A stretch of 64,000 nucleotides of DNA, taken from contig JAIYAN010000024.1 in NCBI GenBank assembly GCA_027489035.1, positions 1 to 64,000 of the forward strand. The letters are read 5' to 3'. This DNA comes from Chitinophagaceae bacterium (GTDB lineage Bacteria; Bacteroidota; Bacteroidia; Chitinophagales; Chitinophagaceae). Position numbers and translations under genes: made by a program. Below are positions 1 through 9,364 of the stretch, in pieces. The notes beneath the pieces are model-generated. The model had not been told where the DNA came from, ran no database searches, and worked only from the letters and a program-made list of their open reading frames with translations. The stretch's first letter is position 1; each line of letters begins with the position of its first letter.

Positions 1-1
1 C

Positions 2-160
2 AATTTATATGTCATTGAAGAATTTTCACACAAGGAAATTGCTCAAATGCTGGGAATCAATGAGAGTACAAGTAAAACGCAATACAGAAAAGCAAAAATC
101 AAACTCAAAGAAATGCTACTCAACAATAAAAATAGTTTTTATGGAAAGTATAGAAAATAA
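2..160 (+). CDS. ECF-type RNA polymerase sigma factor, C-terminal fragment
   Basis: Only the last 52 codons are inside the window; the gene begins upstream. The fragment reads as sigma region 4.2: a helix-turn-helix with the pattern EEFSHKEIAQMLGINEST followed by SKTQYRKAKIKLKEML, which is typical of ECF sigma factors, where this helix binds the -35 box. The next gene starts inside it at 141 and encodes a single-span membrane protein, as expected for a sigma/anti-sigma pair. The frame is firm. The exact sigma subgroup cannot be told from this piece. Confidence 0.8.
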   Translation, partial: NLYVIEEFSHKEIAQMLGINESTSKTQYRKAKIKLKEMLLNNKNSFYGKYRK

Positions 161-800
161 AATAATCCGGGACAAAATAAACACCATTGAAAATCTGCCC
201 AAAGATTATACGCCATCTCTTGATTCAAAATTTGAATTGTTGATGGCAGGCATTCCCGAACCTTCTAAAAAAAGAAAAAGAATATGGATAATTATTCCAT
301 GGGGCGTTGCAGCAGGAGTTGCTTTTTTGGTAGTTTTAAATCAATCGTCGAATGAAAAGAAAATTATCACATCGAAAGCTCCCACACGCAAACAAATTAC
401 TTTACAAAATGATTATGTAGTAAAAACAGATAATCAAAGAAAAGTCATAGTCAACAAGAAAAATCCAACTCAAAATATTAAACCTGTTGAAACCGATACG
501 ATTTATAAAAAAGAAAATATTGTTTTTATTCAGGAGCCCAATAAAACAGCTGAATACATAATACCCCCAATCATTAATGATTCTGTTACCAATACTGCAA
601 TTGTAAAATTTGAAAAAACTAGTCAAACAAAATTAAAAAAACATCGATTTGCCGAAATCGATTTTAATGATAATTCTACAACTGAGCCCGTGTTAGAATC
701 AACAGCAAAAAGATTAAAAGTAGAATTCAAATTCAATATAAATAATAACATAGTTCAAACACCTTCTGTTAAGCCACTTCATTTCAAAAAAGACTTTTAA
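141..800 (+). CDS. Anti-sigma-factor-like single-pass membrane protein
   Basis: The open frame extends upstream to position 9, but the ATG at 141 (MESIENKIIRDKI) fits best, because it overlaps the sigma-factor end by 20 bp and removes a stretch antisense to nothing and in the wrong frame of the sigma gene. The 219-residue product has a short cytoplasmic part, a K/R-rich stop at about residues 48-53, one membrane segment (IIIPWGVAAGVAFLVVL, about 55-71) and a long low-complexity periplasmic tail. This layout and the coupling to a sigma gene suggest it holds the sigma factor at the membrane. No anti-sigma zinc motif is visible, so the role is inferred from context. Confidence 0.65.
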   Translation: MESIENKIIRDKINTIENLPKDYTPSLDSKFELLMAGIPEPSKKRKRIWIIIPWGVAAGVAFLVVLNQSSNEKKIITSKAPTRKQITLQNDYVVKTDNQRKVIVNKKNPTQNIKPVETDTIYKKENIVFIQEPNKTAEYIIPPIINDSVTNTAIVKFEKTSQTKLKKHRFAEIDFNDNSTTEPVLESTAKRLKVEFKFNINNNIVQTPSVKPLHFKKDF

Positions 801-815
801 ACCACAATCAAAATC

Positions 816-1829
816 ATGAAAAAATCAATAGTCATTTCCATTTTATTTTATTTCGTTTTTTTAAATCCCATAAGCACATTAGCTTCAAATTCACCCGCAG
901 ATACTTTAATAGTAAGATTAGGTGGCAATAACCAGGTAAGAGTGATTTGTGCTTCGTTTGATGACTTATATAAATATTCAAGAGCAGATTCTTTAGTTTC
1001 TGTTTTTAGCACAGATATTAAAAAGTCATTTCAGGATAAGGATTATACAGAATGGCCTCAAGTGATGCATTATTTAGTTAAGGGAGATGGTAAGCGTCGA
1101 TTGAAAATACAGAGCAATGAATTTACAGAAGAGGAGTTTAATCTTGAAAATGAAAAATACAGACTAAATGAGAATCTCCCTCCATTTCATTATATCATAT
1201 ACGATTTAAGTAAGTCAGTGGAATTGCATATTTATTTAGATTCTGCGGAAAAGATCAATTTATTTCAACAAATTAGTATTGATAGTGCGATTCATAAATT
1301 AACTCAAAATAAAAAAACTTGTGATTGTGAGCAGAATTATAAAATAGAAATAGTTTATGAAAATGATTCATTCAAACTCGGAAAATCCAAAGGAAATAAA
1401 ATTTATAGCATAAGTTTTTCACCAGATGTAAATGCATATCTCATTGGAAATCGTTTGGTACCTACCGTAGGTGGAAGTTTAGATTTAATTCTAAAAACTA
1501 AGTATGCAAAACCTGTATTGTTATTAGGAGTATCAATAGTTGGTTATGGTTTTTATGACCTTAATAATGGAGTTTTTAATGTGTCAGCAAATGCTGGATA
1601 TAATTTTAGAATGGGATATAATTTAAATGAAAAAAAAGGAAACACGGCTTGGAGTGGTTTTGAGGTGGGTATAATTAAGGGCAAACAGACCAATGAATTA
1701 GGCTTTAAAGGTCAGGCTTTTCGTTTAAATATGTTTACAGAAATTAACGGAATAGGGTTCAGCTTTGGAGCTATCATTGATGCTAAAAAAACTTCCGTTC
1801 CTATAATTGGAATTAGGTTGCCGTTTTAG
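816..1829 (+). CDS. Secreted protein of unknown function, probable outer-membrane C-terminal part
   Basis: The 337-residue product has a signal peptide (MKKSIVISILFYFVFLNPIS, cleavage probably after the Ala of STLAS). The middle is polar and unrecognised; it holds a CDC pair at about residue 170. The last 150 residues are rich in alternating hydrophobic and Gly/Tyr/Asn positions and end in RLPF, a pattern typical of beta-barrel strands ending in an aromatic residue. It starts 15 bp after the anti-sigma-like gene, so it probably belongs to the same transcript and may be a target or partner of that sigma system. The family is not recognised. Confidence 0.6.
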   Translation: MKKSIVISILFYFVFLNPISTLASNSPADTLIVRLGGNNQVRVICASFDDLYKYSRADSLVSVFSTDIKKSFQDKDYTEWPQVMHYLVKGDGKRRLKIQSNEFTEEEFNLENEKYRLNENLPPFHYIIYDLSKSVELHIYLDSAEKINLFQQISIDSAIHKLTQNKKTCDCEQNYKIEIVYENDSFKLGKSKGNKIYSISFSPDVNAYLIGNRLVPTVGGSLDLILKTKYAKPVLLLGVSIVGYGFYDLNNGVFNVSANAGYNFRMGYNLNEKKGNTAWSGFEVGIIKGKQTNELGFKGQAFRLNMFTEINGIGFSFGAIIDAKKTSVPIIGIRLPF

Positions 1830-1998
1830 AATTGATATCTAAGTCACAATTGTTTATTCCAGACTCAACTATAATTAACATATATTTCTGTTTTTTTTTA
1901 TTTTATAGGTATAAATTTAACATACTAAATTTCAAATTAATAAGATGAATCAAATTCACTTGTTTCTAAAAACCTTTAATAAACATAAAAGAGAAAAT

Positions 1999-2823
1999 AT
2001 GAAAAAATTATTTTTTGTACTTAGCGTATTTACATTGTCTTCTTTTTCAGAAATTGGCAACCCCACATTTGAATTGAAAAACATCAAAAAAAATTTTGTA
2101 AAAGTAAAAAGCGATTTATATGTTTCTAAATATGAAGTATCCAATTTAGACTACCGTAATTTTCTTGCTGACATGTTGAATGATAATAAAATTGAGGTGT
2201 ATAGAAATTGCTTGCCAGACACTTTAGTATGGAAAGATAAATTAAAAAATACAGAGCCATTTGTTCAGTTTTACTTTCGCAATTCAAGCTATGACAATTA
2301 TCCTGTTGTAGGAATAAGTTACGAATCTGCAATTGAATATTGCAATTGGCTAACAGAGAAATACAATAATGATTCAAAGAAAAAATATAAAAAAGTATTG
2401 TTTAAATTGTTAAGCAAGGAAGAGTGGACTTTTGCTGCAAATAATGGAGACGCATCAAAAGCGTATACTTGGGGAAGTGGGTTTATGCAAAACAATCGCA
2501 AAGAATATTTGTGTAATTATAAACACAGCTCTTTATATTTTGACTCTTTAACGAAAAAGCAAAATGAAATTCAAGATATAAATCATACATCAATGACTCA
2601 AAAGACAATGATAACCGCTTCAATTAATTCATTTTACCCCAACTCTTTTGGTATATATAATATGTGTGGAAATGTTGCTGAAATGATTGAAGAAAAAGGA
2701 ATTTCAAAAGGAGGCAGTTTTGACGACACTGATAATAAAGTAAGCATATCAAGCGAAAAAATATACACTAAATCACAAGCTGACATTGGATTTCGTGTAG
2801 CAATGAAAATCATCGAGGAGTAG
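1999..2823 (+). CDS. Secreted FGE-sulfatase (SUMF1-like) domain protein
   Basis: The frame is open from 1945, but the ATG at 1999 gives a clean signal peptide (MKKLFFVLSVFTLSSFSE), so it is preferred; the product is 274 residues. Formylglycine-generating-enzyme fold landmarks follow in order: VSKYEVSNLDYRNFL near the N-terminus, YPVVGISYESAIEYCNWL in the middle, FKLLSKEEWTFAA, then FGIYNMCGNVAEMIEE, KGGSFDD and the closing IGFRVAM. In Bacteroidota, secreted members include the gliding/type IX secretion proteins GldJ and GldK, but nothing here shows enzyme activity. I see no type IX secretion genes in the window. A relic of the same domain end lies near 9.6 kb. Confidence 0.75.
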   Translation: MKKLFFVLSVFTLSSFSEIGNPTFELKNIKKNFVKVKSDLYVSKYEVSNLDYRNFLADMLNDNKIEVYRNCLPDTLVWKDKLKNTEPFVQFYFRNSSYDNYPVVGISYESAIEYCNWLTEKYNNDSKKKYKKVLFKLLSKEEWTFAANNGDASKAYTWGSGFMQNNRKEYLCNYKHSSLYFDSLTKKQNEIQDINHTSMTQKTMITASINSFYPNSFGIYNMCGNVAEMIEEKGISKGGSFDDTDNKVSISSEKIYTKSQADIGFRVAMKIIEE

Positions 2824-3049
2824 GATTATGTGGATGAAATTTTTGGTACAACTTGCGCTGAGTTGATTAATTGAAAAAGCAGATGGACTTATTGATGAGG
2901 TTGCCTGAATCTATTGATATCGATTTTTTTAATATCTAAGGCAACAATTGGCAATTCAAATGAATCTATTATTTTGATAAGATAGACCTTACAACATAAT
3001 AGTGCCGGTTCAAACTTATTTTTATTATTAACTCACTCAATTTTACAAA

Positions 3050-3550
3050 ATGAAAATTTACACTGCAATTGTATTATTATTTTTATCTACTCTTTTCTTG
3101 AGTTGCACTAAGGAATATGATTGTTTGGACAATCCAATTGTACCTCTTTTTATTAATTTCTCCTCCAATGACCTTGACACTTTGACACTCAGAAAATTCA
3201 AGGCAGAAGATAATTTTCATACATTGATAGATACCATTTCAATCATAACGGATAGTAATGAGATATTCAGCTATTATGATTCAAGTGCAGGAGCAGCATT
3301 GATATTACACAAAGAAATTGGGATTCGAAACGGATATGACTGGCAACTCTGCATTCCATCGAAAAACAAAACAATTTGTATATCTAAAATCATCAGTGAA
3401 AAAAATCAAGGGAAAAGAGGTTGGGGAATTTTTAGCATGGACCCATCACGGCCTTGTATTAACAAAATCTATTCATGCAGGATTGACAGCAGTTTTATTG
3501 ATTTTTCAGATAATAACAATAACCAATACTATTTCAATATCAACAACTGA
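3050..3550 (+). CDS. Hypothetical lipoprotein
   Basis: The 166-residue product begins with a lipoprotein signal (LLFLSTLFLSC, lipid-anchored Cys at residue 19) followed by TKEYDCLDN. The rest is a small polar domain with three further cysteines (in QLCIPS, TICISK and RPCINK, plus YSCRID), which may form disulfides in the periplasm. I recognise no family. The TKEYDC start resembles the RKEYTT start of the next lipoprotein and the KKDYYS start of the third, suggesting a set of co-expressed surface or periplasmic lipoproteins. The 226 bases before it hold no gene that I can see. Confidence 0.55.
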   Translation: MKIYTAIVLLFLSTLFLSCTKEYDCLDNPIVPLFINFSSNDLDTLTLRKFKAEDNFHTLIDTISIITDSNEIFSYYDSSAGAALILHKEIGIRNGYDWQLCIPSKNKTICISKIISEKNQGKRGWGIFSMDPSRPCINKIYSCRIDSSFIDFSDNNNNQYYFNINN

Positions 3551-3639
3551 TGGCATTACAGATGAAAATGTTTGATTTTTTAGGGGAAATTCAAGAAATT
3601 GTAGAGCATATTTGTTATTAAGTTTCTAAAACGATTATC

Positions 3640-4308
3640 ATGAAAAAAATACATTTATTAAAAATAGCGCTTGGGTGCCTTATTCTATTAATTAGTAGTT
3701 GTAGAAAAGAATATACCACCAATGTCAATGGTGTTGTTCAAAATAAAATAACTGGAGAAGGAGTTGAAGGAATTCCAGTTGAAATTTTAGGATGCAGCTT
3801 TTCTGGTTCGTCTTACAAATGCCTAGAACTGATTAATAGGACAGTTACAGACCAGAATGGCCGTTACGCTATGTCGGTAGAATCTGGTAAATGGAAACAG
3901 TTCAAAATTAAAATCAGAACTAATAATATTTGGGCATATTTTCAAGAAGATGATCAAGATCTTGTAACTGGAAGTAACAATACAATAGATTTTTCTCTAT
4001 ATCCAATTAAAAAATTAAAAGCTCATGTAACAGTTCAACGACACAATCGGAATTGGCTAGTTTTAGGAATTGAAAATGCCGTACAATATAACAATTTTTG
4101 GGAATACTTATTATATGATGATTCAAATCCAATAAATGATTTTGACAGTACTTTCATATTTAATATTGTGGCTGGAAGACAATACCAAATGAAGGCTATA
4201 CTAAGTGACAAAACAGCTCCTGACACATATATTAATCATGAATCATTTTATAAGCCTTTTACAGTAAATAATGTGGACACTACTTTAATTGACTTTATTG
4301 TACAATAA
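3640..4308 (+). CDS. Lipoprotein with carboxypeptidase-regulatory-like domain
   Basis: The 222-residue product has a lipobox (LILLISSC, Cys about residue 21). Residues 28-90 read as a carboxypeptidase D regulatory-like beta-sandwich: VNGVVQNKITGEGVEGIPVE, then RTVTDQNGRYAMSVESGKW. These domains are common on Bacteroidota surface proteins as an Ig-like module. The C-terminal half carries another beta-rich segment ending in PFTVNNVDTTLIDFIVQ. It sits in a co-directional run of lipoproteins with gaps of about 90 bp. The precise function is unknown. Confidence 0.65.
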   Translation: MKKIHLLKIALGCLILLISSCRKEYTTNVNGVVQNKITGEGVEGIPVEILGCSFSGSSYKCLELINRTVTDQNGRYAMSVESGKWKQFKIKIRTNNIWAYFQEDDQDLVTGSNNTIDFSLYPIKKLKAHVTVQRHNRNWLVLGIENAVQYNNFWEYLLYDDSNPINDFDSTFIFNIVAGRQYQMKAILSDKTAPDTYINHESFYKPFTVNNVDTTLIDFIVQ

Positions 4309-4396
4309 GTAGATGTAGAAACAAACTAAGGCTCTGGAGTACACAGGGAACAAATGAGACGTGCTTGATGATTTTTAGAACATAAAATTTAAAGAA

Positions 4397-5005
4397 ATGA
4401 AGAATAAATCATTGTTGATTATTCTCTTATTATTTACTCATCTTTTGATTTCAAATACCTGCAAAAAAGATTATTATTCAGGTTCTGAAAATGTGAGATT
4501 AAGTGCAACATTAAATGATTCCGCTGATGTTATTAGTTTGGGAGATACATTAAAAGTTAAACTAACAATACCTGATATCGTAGTCAGCGAAAGTGGCCAA
4601 GTGATAAATGTAAATTCAGTTCAGCAGGGGCTTTATACTTTTAATTTTTACCAATTCGACACGTTGACACGTAGGGCAACGAGAATAAGAAATTCCGATG
4701 CCATATCTGTATCTAAGGGCACAATCGACAGTTATCTTTCCAGCGTTTATGTTTCAACAACTAATTATCCGTATGAATCTATATTGAATATTGTTCCAGC
4801 AACCAAAGGAATATATTATTTAGAGATTCATGATAAAGGCTCATTTAAGGTCAATAACAACTTTGAATCATTTTTAAAAGTCAATTTTAAAGTACAAAAC
4901 ATTCATAATGATATAATGACTCAATATTCAAGTGCTGATGTTGGAAATGCAATGTTGGAATCTCAAATCAATGGAATTGGCTTTTATGTTTTTAAAGTGA
5001 ACTGA
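4397..5005 (+). CDS. Hypothetical lipoprotein, paralogue of the 5741 product
   Basis: The 202-residue product has a signal segment (LLIILLLFTHLLISNTC) with a probable lipid-attachment Cys at residue 22. It aligns by eye with the product of the gene at 5741: SLGDTLKVKLTIPDIVV against HIGDTIRFYMKIPDTMV, IVPATKGIYYLEI against IIPSTVGKYIFNV, and both end in an aromatic-rich YVFKVN / YCFEVK strand after an NIHND / NLHHD motif. The two therefore form a local paralogous pair separated by one small barrel-like gene. The function is not known. Confidence 0.6.
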   Translation: MKNKSLLIILLLFTHLLISNTCKKDYYSGSENVRLSATLNDSADVISLGDTLKVKLTIPDIVVSESGQVINVNSVQQGLYTFNFYQFDTLTRRATRIRNSDAISVSKGTIDSYLSSVYVSTTNYPYESILNIVPATKGIYYLEIHDKGSFKVNNNFESFLKVNFKVQNIHNDIMTQYSSADVGNAMLESQINGIGFYVFKVN

Positions 5006-5056
5006 TGTAGGTTAACGGACAAAAAAGCCAATCATTTAAATCAATAAAAATTATTC

Positions 5057-5662
5057 ATGAAAAAAATCTTGTTGTTTCTATTTTTTCCCGCATTTTGTTT
5101 CGCTCAGAAATCTAAAAATGTAGATGCATATCGTGATCGCATTGACAATAACATTTATCGGGTTGTTGCAACACAGTATGCACCCGGCTATTTATATTCA
5201 TTAAGTTTTCAGTATGAAAAAAGAATAAAAAAATCGCTGACAATGTTAGCGCAAATGGGCACAGGTATAGATGTGCAACATTTTGGAAACTTAGATAATC
5301 GTTTAAATAAAAAATATCAATATGCCTTTTCTGCTTTTGGATCGGTGGAATCAAGGTATTATTTTAATCTGGCTCATCGAATTAAAAAGGAAAAAGCGGT
5401 TCACAATTTTTCAGCATTTTATCTTTCGCTACAAGAATTTATACTTTCCAATCCTTTCATTTTTGTGAATCAAACTGCAGGGAATTCAACTCAAGGAAAT
5501 ATTCAAACCTTCTTCAATTTAGGTTGGCAAAAGCAATATCAATCTCTTTATTTGCATGTTTACGGAGGCCCATCATTATCCAAAAAATCATTTAGCAAAT
5601 ATGAAAACAATAAATACATTGATGAATGGCAAATTGGAATTGCAATTGGGTTGGTATTTTAA
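5057..5662 (+). CDS. Secreted protein, probable small outer-membrane beta-barrel
   Basis: The 201-residue product begins with a signal peptide ending in FCFAQ. The rest shows alternating aromatic strands (YLYSLSFQYEKRI, LTMLAQMGTGIDV, YAFSAFGSVESRYYF, QSLYLHVYGGPSL) and ends in IGIAIGLVF with a terminal Phe, a classic outer-membrane-barrel ending. It lies between the two paralogous lipoproteins, so a barrel-lipoprotein partnership is possible but only inferred. Confidence 0.55.
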   Translation: MKKILLFLFFPAFCFAQKSKNVDAYRDRIDNNIYRVVATQYAPGYLYSLSFQYEKRIKKSLTMLAQMGTGIDVQHFGNLDNRLNKKYQYAFSAFGSVESRYYFNLAHRIKKEKAVHNFSAFYLSLQEFILSNPFIFVNQTAGNSTQGNIQTFFNLGWQKQYQSLYLHVYGGPSLSKKSFSKYENNKYIDEWQIGIAIGLVF

Positions 5663-5740
5663 TTTAAAATTTAAACAAACAGAAGCATGATGAAAATCTA
5701 TGTTGCTTCATTTTTAATATTTCAACACCTGTTTTAAGGC

Positions 5741-6376
5741 ATGAAGAATCATAAAATAAATTTAACTGCTTCTCTTTTTATTTTTCTTTCCATATTGCAA
5801 TCTTGCGACCCAGAAAGGTTTTGTACAGAGCCAAAATGTGCGTATAGTCCTGTAAGCACTGAAATTCAAGGCACGCTAAGTGGAAAATTAGATTCAATAA
5901 TTCATATTGGTGACACCATTCGTTTTTATATGAAAATACCGGATACAATGGTTACGAATTATGGTAACATCGTTTTTGGAAATTTACTTACAAATAGCTT
6001 TTTTGGATTTAATATTCAATCATTTGACAGCATTGGCAATGATTTGCACTTGTATGGGAATAAAATAAATAATCCGTTATTAGTTAAATACGATGTAATG
6101 CCTGGTGGAACTAACACTTGGAATTATGCAACAAGAGAATTTGAGTGTTTGATAATTCCATCAACTGTAGGAAAATATATTTTTAATGTTACAACAGGTA
6201 GAATAGAAATGAAAGCCAATGATAATAAATCTTGGCTCATCAATCCTATAATATCCCCAAACATAGTAAACCTACATCATGATTTTTATGTGAGCTGGTA
6301 TCCTCCCTCTTATCAAAGCCAAGCAGATAGTGAAATGAGAGATTTGAAATACAGGTATTGTTTTGAAGTAAAATAA
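5741..6376 (+). CDS. Hypothetical lipoprotein, paralogue of the 4397 product
   Basis: The 211-residue product has a lipobox (IFLSILQSC, Cys about 22) followed by DPERFCTEPKC. The body matches the 4397 product over most of its length (see that entry). The start region has a second peculiarity: the 26 bases from 5733 to 5758, covering the ATG and the first six codons (MKNHKI), are identical to 6418-6443 at the start of the next gene, and similarity continues about 20 bases further upstream. This points to a local duplication of the initiation region. The function is unknown. Confidence 0.6.
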   Translation: MKNHKINLTASLFIFLSILQSCDPERFCTEPKCAYSPVSTEIQGTLSGKLDSIIHIGDTIRFYMKIPDTMVTNYGNIVFGNLLTNSFFGFNIQSFDSIGNDLHLYGNKINNPLLVKYDVMPGGTNTWNYATREFECLIIPSTVGKYIFNVTTGRIEMKANDNKSWLINPIISPNIVNLHHDFYVSWYPPSYQSQADSEMRDLKYRYCFEVK

Positions 6377-6424
6377 AAAAGTCAGGTAACTACGTTTTCA
6401 ATATTTTAAAAACTGTATTAAGGC

Positions 6425-7618
6425 ATGAAGAATCATAAAATAATTTTTTCGGGATTTTTTTTATTGACAATATTGTTTCTTTCATTTAATGTGTTTAGTC
6501 AATCAAACGCAAATAGAGTAGTGTTGGAAGAGACGATAAAAAAATACAAATCACACTCAGCTATTACTTATGATGTGGATTTCGCAATTAAATTTTTTGA
6601 CGACGAAGCTTTAAATTACGTCCATAGTAACGTAAATATCATCAAGGATAAAATTGATACAATTTTTAATTCAAAGTTTTCTTACGGTCGTGTTGACACC
6701 TCAATAAATGTAATAAAATATTATAACTATCCTTACCTGTATGTTATTGATTTGACGAATAAAAAGATAGAGCGTAGCGATGCATCAAAAGGACAAATTT
6801 ATGATGTAACTGGAAACATAGATGGAGATGTGTTAAAATCTAATTTTGCATCAGTTGAAAAACTTGAAAAGAAATTAAACGACCCTGAAAACAATGTAAC
6901 ATATTTAGACACATCCAACTTTTTAAAAATCACAATAAACTATCCTGATAAAGATGAAATATACGGATGTGAAGAATCTATTTATATTGATAAGGAAAAA
7001 AAAATAATTACTAAAAAATCATATCAGGCGAAATACAAAGATCAAATACAAAGAAATTCATGGCTTTTCAAAAACATTGTATTTGACGAAATTGGTGAAT
7101 CGAATTTAAAGAGCAATATGAATAAATACTTGGATAGTTTTCCGATTGAAGATTATAAGCCTCCCACAGATGAAGATTACAAGTTGTTAGATACTGGCAT
7201 GCTTGCTCCAAAAATCTCAGGTACAATATTTCCTAATTATGAGAAAGTATCAGCACTCAATTTTGAAAAAATAACCTTGATTGACTTTTGGTACACGTCA
7301 TGTATGCCATGTATTAATGCAATACCCCATTTAAATAAATTGTACAAAAAGTATGGAAATAAAATTGATGTAATTGGAATAAATCCTTACGAAGTAAGCA
7401 AGAAAGACAGTGAAAAAATATATAACTTTCTTCGCCGAACTCCAATAGATTATCCAATTTATTTAGTCGATACTATCCCTTCAGATTATAATATCAAAGC
7501 TTATCCAACTTTATACATCATTGACAAAAAGGGTTTAGTAAGGTATTCGAAAATCGGTCTTTCTGAAAATATGTATAATGAATTGGATGAAGTAATATCT
7601 GATTTATTAAAAAAATAA
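6425..7618 (+). CDS. TlpA-like thioredoxin-fold periplasmic protein
   Basis: The 397-residue product has a signal peptide (FLLTILFLSFNVFSQ). The N-terminal 250 residues form an unrecognised beta-rich part. From about residue 255 a TlpA/ResA-like thioredoxin fold follows: APKISGTIF, then LIDFWYTSCMPCINAIPHL with the CxxC redox pair (CMPC), later IDVIGINPYE, and the cis-Pro region YNIKAYPTLYIIDKKG. Such proteins reduce or shuffle disulfides outside the cytoplasm and often serve cytochrome maturation or surface lipoproteins. The neighbouring lipoproteins contain several cysteines and could be clients (inference). Its initiation region duplicates that of the gene before it. Confidence 0.8.
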   Translation: MKNHKIIFSGFFLLTILFLSFNVFSQSNANRVVLEETIKKYKSHSAITYDVDFAIKFFDDEALNYVHSNVNIIKDKIDTIFNSKFSYGRVDTSINVIKYYNYPYLYVIDLTNKKIERSDASKGQIYDVTGNIDGDVLKSNFASVEKLEKKLNDPENNVTYLDTSNFLKITINYPDKDEIYGCEESIYIDKEKKIITKKSYQAKYKDQIQRNSWLFKNIVFDEIGESNLKSNMNKYLDSFPIEDYKPPTDEDYKLLDTGMLAPKISGTIFPNYEKVSALNFEKITLIDFWYTSCMPCINAIPHLNKLYKKYGNKIDVIGINPYEVSKKDSEKIYNFLRRTPIDYPIYLVDTIPSDYNIKAYPTLYIIDKKGLVRYSKIGLSENMYNELDEVISDLLKK

Positions 7619-7644
7619 TTTTAAACTAAAATCAAATGTTTGAG

Positions 7645-7667
7645 AAATCTTATAAATTATAAGATTT
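7645..7667. terminator. Perfect 10-bp hairpin after the TlpA-like gene
   Basis: The arms AAATCTTATA and TATAAGATTT pair perfectly around a 3-base loop, 27 bp after the stop codon. There is no clean T-tract immediately after it, so it may act as a transcript-end stabiliser rather than a strong intrinsic terminator. A weaker inverted repeat (GCAATTT...AAATTGC, 7702-7727) follows before the next gene. Confidence 0.4.
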
Positions 7668-7834
7668 GACAAATAATTATCCGCCTTTTTAATTTTATGT
7701 AGCAATTTCTTTTTTGTAACAAATTGCAACATTTTCAACCAAACAAATAACATTTAATTTGTATCTTCAATCTTCATGTTTTCTTTAAACATTTAATCAG
7801 ATATACGAAATCAAAAAATAAAAACAGCAAAAAA

Positions 7835-9265
7835 ATGAACAGCAATATTAAAAAAAACATTATTAAGGCTTTACTGCTTTTCACAATTTTCGTTAGTCCA
7901 ATATTATCTATCGCTCAGGACTTTAGAATTTTAAAACAAATATCCCTTGATGAAAATTCTTCTGTTTCTACACTTAAATATGGAAGAAATGAATTTGGGA
8001 TCGGAATCCTTAATAATAAAGGCATAATGACAAATGAACAGAAATTTAATTTGTCTCCAAAAGATATTGGAATAATGGGCGATAATATATTTTTAATTGC
8101 AGCCCAAATGAAAAACGGTATAAAAATAACAGGTTATAGTGCTTTACTTTTTAATAAAAAGTCATTGGCTCCATCAGGTGAAAAAGAACTGATTACCAAA
8201 CAGAATTCAAGCCGGATATCTTCCACATTATTAAAAGACCCGTTAAACAATTTGCACTATGTTTTGCTTCGTGAAACAAAGTATAATGATGGCTTTAGTT
8301 TTTTTGGTCCTTCTATTTACGATACTAAATTCTTAGAATCTGAATCTATTCAGCTCCTTTCCTTTAATAATAAATTAGAATCTAGGCCAATAGAAATAAA
8401 AACAGAGGCAATCAACGCTTATTTTGCAGATGCCTGTTCAGATGTGAAAAAGAATATTTATTTATGTTCTTTTACTACGGACGCCATTATGATTGAAAAA
8501 TTTGACAGTACAGGTAAGTTTCTGTCTAAATTAACCTCGCCTTTTTCAGTATGGAAAAATCCAAGTTTCGATATTTTAATGAACATTGATAATAGTAATC
8601 CACAGTCTGTAATCATTGCCACCAAATGTTTGAATCAAAATAAGAAAATGGCGCATAATGTGAAATGCTTTGATTTTGCAAATAATAAAGTCATTGAAAC
8701 AGGTGAAATCTTAATGAATAAAGATTATTGTCGTGCATTGAAAAGCCCTAATGAAGAAGCAGAGGGCAAAAACTTTTCATCTATTGAAGATTTAAAACCG
8801 GTACAAATTTTTCAAGACTCTGCTAGAGTAATTGTGGAAAATGAAATATTATACGATGAGTTTGGTGGTAAAGATAACCCTACCGAATATAATAGAAGAG
8901 GTAGTATTATTACAGTATATAACAAAAAGACTCTTGAAGTAATAAAAGATTTTGTAATCAATAAGAGATTCGGAACATTTGTAGAACAAAGCGAAGGAAT
9001 AAACGCTCACCTTGTTGGCAATAATTTGTATGCGGTTACTTGCGAAAGCTCAGGGTTGAATTCATATAAAACTTGTGTATATAAAATCAACTTGACATCA
9101 GGAGAAGTAATAAAAAATGAAATTGAAAAAGAAGATGTTGGAAAAGGAAAATTGACTTTTCCTTCCCAAGTTGCCTGGTTTAAAAACAAATTTGCCGTGC
9201 CCTTTTTCGGATTAACGACATTTACATCTAAAACTGAAACAGTGATTTTGTTGAGGTTTTATTAG
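7835..9265 (+). CDS. Large secreted protein of unknown function
   Basis: The 476-residue product has a lysine-rich N-terminus and a signal segment (ALLLFTIFVSPILSIAQ, cleavage after the Ala). The mature part is a mix of beta-prone blocks with repeated phrases such as QIFQDSARVIVENEILYDEF and GINAHLVGNNLYAVTCESSG, which could be propeller-like, but I cannot assign a family. It is preceded by a 216-bp gap with two hairpins, so it is probably a separate transcript from the lipoprotein run. Confidence 0.55.
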   Translation: MNSNIKKNIIKALLLFTIFVSPILSIAQDFRILKQISLDENSSVSTLKYGRNEFGIGILNNKGIMTNEQKFNLSPKDIGIMGDNIFLIAAQMKNGIKITGYSALLFNKKSLAPSGEKELITKQNSSRISSTLLKDPLNNLHYVLLRETKYNDGFSFFGPSIYDTKFLESESIQLLSFNNKLESRPIEIKTEAINAYFADACSDVKKNIYLCSFTTDAIMIEKFDSTGKFLSKLTSPFSVWKNPSFDILMNIDNSNPQSVIIATKCLNQNKKMAHNVKCFDFANNKVIETGEILMNKDYCRALKSPNEEAEGKNFSSIEDLKPVQIFQDSARVIVENEILYDEFGGKDNPTEYNRRGSIITVYNKKTLEVIKDFVINKRFGTFVEQSEGINAHLVGNNLYAVTCESSGLNSYKTCVYKINLTSGEVIKNEIEKEDVGKGKLTFPSQVAWFKNKFAVPFFGLTTFTSKTETVILLRFY

Positions 9266-9364
9266 AAAATCTATTAACACCAATTGAAATTTATTTCAAA
9301 AACATCCAAATTGGCTGAGCGATTGTATGGGATATCCACGTTAATAATAAAAAATCCAAATACT

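Noticed and set aside
3318-3575. 85-residue plus-strand ORF overlapping the lipoprotein at 3050
   Set aside because: It lies in another frame of a gene with a clear lipobox and lacks any signal or family feature.
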